Assembly (NCBI RefSeq): GCF_007859865.1
Contig: NZ_SJPI01000003.1
Coordinates: 558,001 to 622,000, forward strand
DNA: 64,000 bases
Direction: 5' to 3'
DNA from: Rubripirellula amarantea
Lineage (GTDB): Bacteria; Planctomycetota; Planctomycetia; Pirellulales; Pirellulaceae
Part shown: piece after piece, positions 63,210-64,000 of the stretch
How positions within the stretch are numbered: the first letter of the stretch is position 1
Layout of the letters: each line of letters starts with the position of its first letter
Translations under genes and position numbers: made by a program
Notes under the pieces: generated by a model
The model's database searches: none
Told to the model about the DNA's origin: nothing
Seen by the model: the letters and a program-made list of their open reading frames with translations, nothing else

Positions 63210-64000
63210 GTGAACGATACGATTGAGCTAAAGTGTCCTAAATGCAGTCTTCCGATGCTGGTGCAGCGGCCCACGGGACCATCGCAAATCGCTTGCCCTA
63301 AATGCTCTCGAGTGATCACGCTATCAGCCGACGGAAAGATAACGTCAGCGCCCGCACAGGATAACTTCACTCAACTACCTGCGCCGCTGATCGTTTCGGC
63401 TCCCCCGCCGACTCGTCGCCCCCAACACCTCCCTGAATCCCCTCGAACTTCGCCTCCTGCAACCGCGTCGTCATCTTCGGTGCATTCGGGCCAAGCCCAC
63501 TTCGGTGGGGGCGACCCCAGATTGGCAGACTCGCACCTTTCGCCATATCACCGCAAACGTCCGGTCGCCAAAGACCAATCTCTCAAGCACATCGTCATTG
63601 CCGCCAGTGTGGGTCTAGCCATGCTGATGGCTGGTGGTTTGTATTTCGCGTTTAAAGACCGAATCGAGATGGCATCACTGCTGCAAAGCCTGCCAAGTCT
63701 CGACTCGCACAAATCGGTAATCACTAGCGCGTCGAAGTCAATGCAGAAAGCAACCGCCAGCGTGGGTCGGATTCATGATTCGCAATCTCGCGACGTTGAG
63801 ATGCAAGAACTCGCGACAGTCACATCTGATTTCCGCGACCTTGCACGCCGCGCGGCCTCATTGCCAACACTGACGCAGGCCGAGGCGATCGAGCTTGAAA
63901 CCTGGGCAAAGAAGAACGCTCAACAACAGAGCGCCAGTGCACTAGAACGCAATGTTTCGGCAGTGGAAAGTCGACGAATGATCGCCAACGGGGAAATCCG
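63210..64000 (+). CDS. Zinc-ribbon membrane protein (partial, runs off the window)
   Basis: The GTG at 63210 has AAGGG about 9 nt upstream and opens a frame that stays open to the window end, 263 complete codons. The N-terminus IELKCPKCSLPMLV ... IACPKCSRVITL is a CxxC-x(n)-CxxC zinc ribbon. A Pro/Ser-rich region follows, and after a basic stretch the helix HIVIAASVGLAMLMAGGLYF crosses the membrane; the rest is helical and continues beyond the edge. Such zinc-ribbon membrane proteins occur in many planctomycetes without known function. No stop codon lies in the window. Confidence 0.75.
   Translation, partial: MNDTIELKCPKCSLPMLVQRPTGPSQIACPKCSRVITLSADGKITSAPAQDNFTQLPAPLIVSAPPPTRRPQHLPESPRTSPPATASSSSVHSGQAHFGGGDPRLADSHLSPYHRKRPVAKDQSLKHIVIAASVGLAMLMAGGLYFAFKDRIEMASLLQSLPSLDSHKSVITSASKSMQKATASVGRIHDSQSRDVEMQELATVTSDFRDLARRAASLPTLTQAEAIELETWAKKNAQQQSASALERNVSAVESRRMIANGEI

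Noticed and set aside
1-64000. CRISPR arrays, rRNA genes, tRNA genes, integrases and prophage genes
   Set aside because: None was seen. Repeats found are short coding or promoter-adjacent units without the spacer pattern of CRISPR, and no mobile-element protein is present.

Overview
The window reads as chromosomal DNA of a planctomycete, most likely a Rhodopirellula-like member of the Pirellulaceae (inference). The grounds are a cytochrome-c/DUF1592-type protein with two CxxCH motifs, H4MPT-linked C1-transfer genes, a large multi-PAS hybrid histidine kinase, a Ser/Thr kinase with an extracellular sensor, Tat-exported sugar isomerase and Gfo/Idh/MocA proteins, many lineage-restricted secreted hypotheticals, weak Shine-Dalgarno use and short loosely arranged operons. 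I saw no rRNA, tRNA, CRISPR array, insertion sequence or prophage. Genes at both edges are cut by the window.

Layout. 1-7.0 kb (minus): sufR-sufC-sufB-sufD-MIP18 (Fe-S assembly) followed by an ATP-grasp gene and an H4MPT-pathway hydantoinase-like gene. 7.4-13.7 kb: glucose 1-dehydrogenase, a Tat-exported TIM-barrel protein, an RlmN/Cfr-type radical SAM enzyme overlapping a GH10 xylanase, a repeat-bearing secreted protein and a small DUF6868-like membrane protein. 14.2-20.8 kb (plus): V8-like protease, VanZ-like protein, hybrid histidine kinase, mogA. 21.0-25.4 kb (minus): TolC-family lipoprotein, secreted hypothetical, polytopic membrane protein. 25.4-29.1 kb (plus): an AroE-like protein without catalytic motifs, a membrane protein, SMUG1-type uracil-DNA glycosylase, a repeat-bearing hypothetical. 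29.3-31.1 kb: rplA-rplJ-rplL with a strong terminator, away from rplK/nusG and rpoBC. 31.2-33.7 kb: a YTV-like secreted protein, a cysteine-free Trm112-like protein, a small hypothetical, proC. 33.9-38.8 kb: argB, an ArgD-like protein lacking the PLP lysine, argF, rph, tdk. 38.8-43.5 kb: a structured non-coding stretch, a GNAT-like protein, a GH9 glucanase. 43.5-46.4 kb (minus): floA, a coiled-coil hypothetical and a PhoR-like kinase. 46.4-51.8 kb: a 1.3 kb gene-poor stretch, a BldC/MerR-like HTH plus receiver-like protein, moaC, a polyprenyl diphosphate synthase and a Tat-exported oxidoreductase.

The most unusual locus is 51.9-60.5 kb (minus). A transmembrane sensor Ser/Thr kinase, two divergent dynamin-like GTPases with C-terminal membrane segments, a TolQ/ExbB/MotA-type proton-channel subunit without an ExbD partner, a membrane-anchored C39-like peptidase and a small CopD/HemJ-like membrane protein are packed in one direction, with ATGA overlaps at two junctions. 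I do not know a described system with this composition. It looks like a kinase-regulated, energised membrane-remodelling module, which is inference. A DUF1592-type cytochrome-containing protein lies just upstream in the same direction, and a zinc-ribbon membrane protein begins divergently and runs off the right edge.
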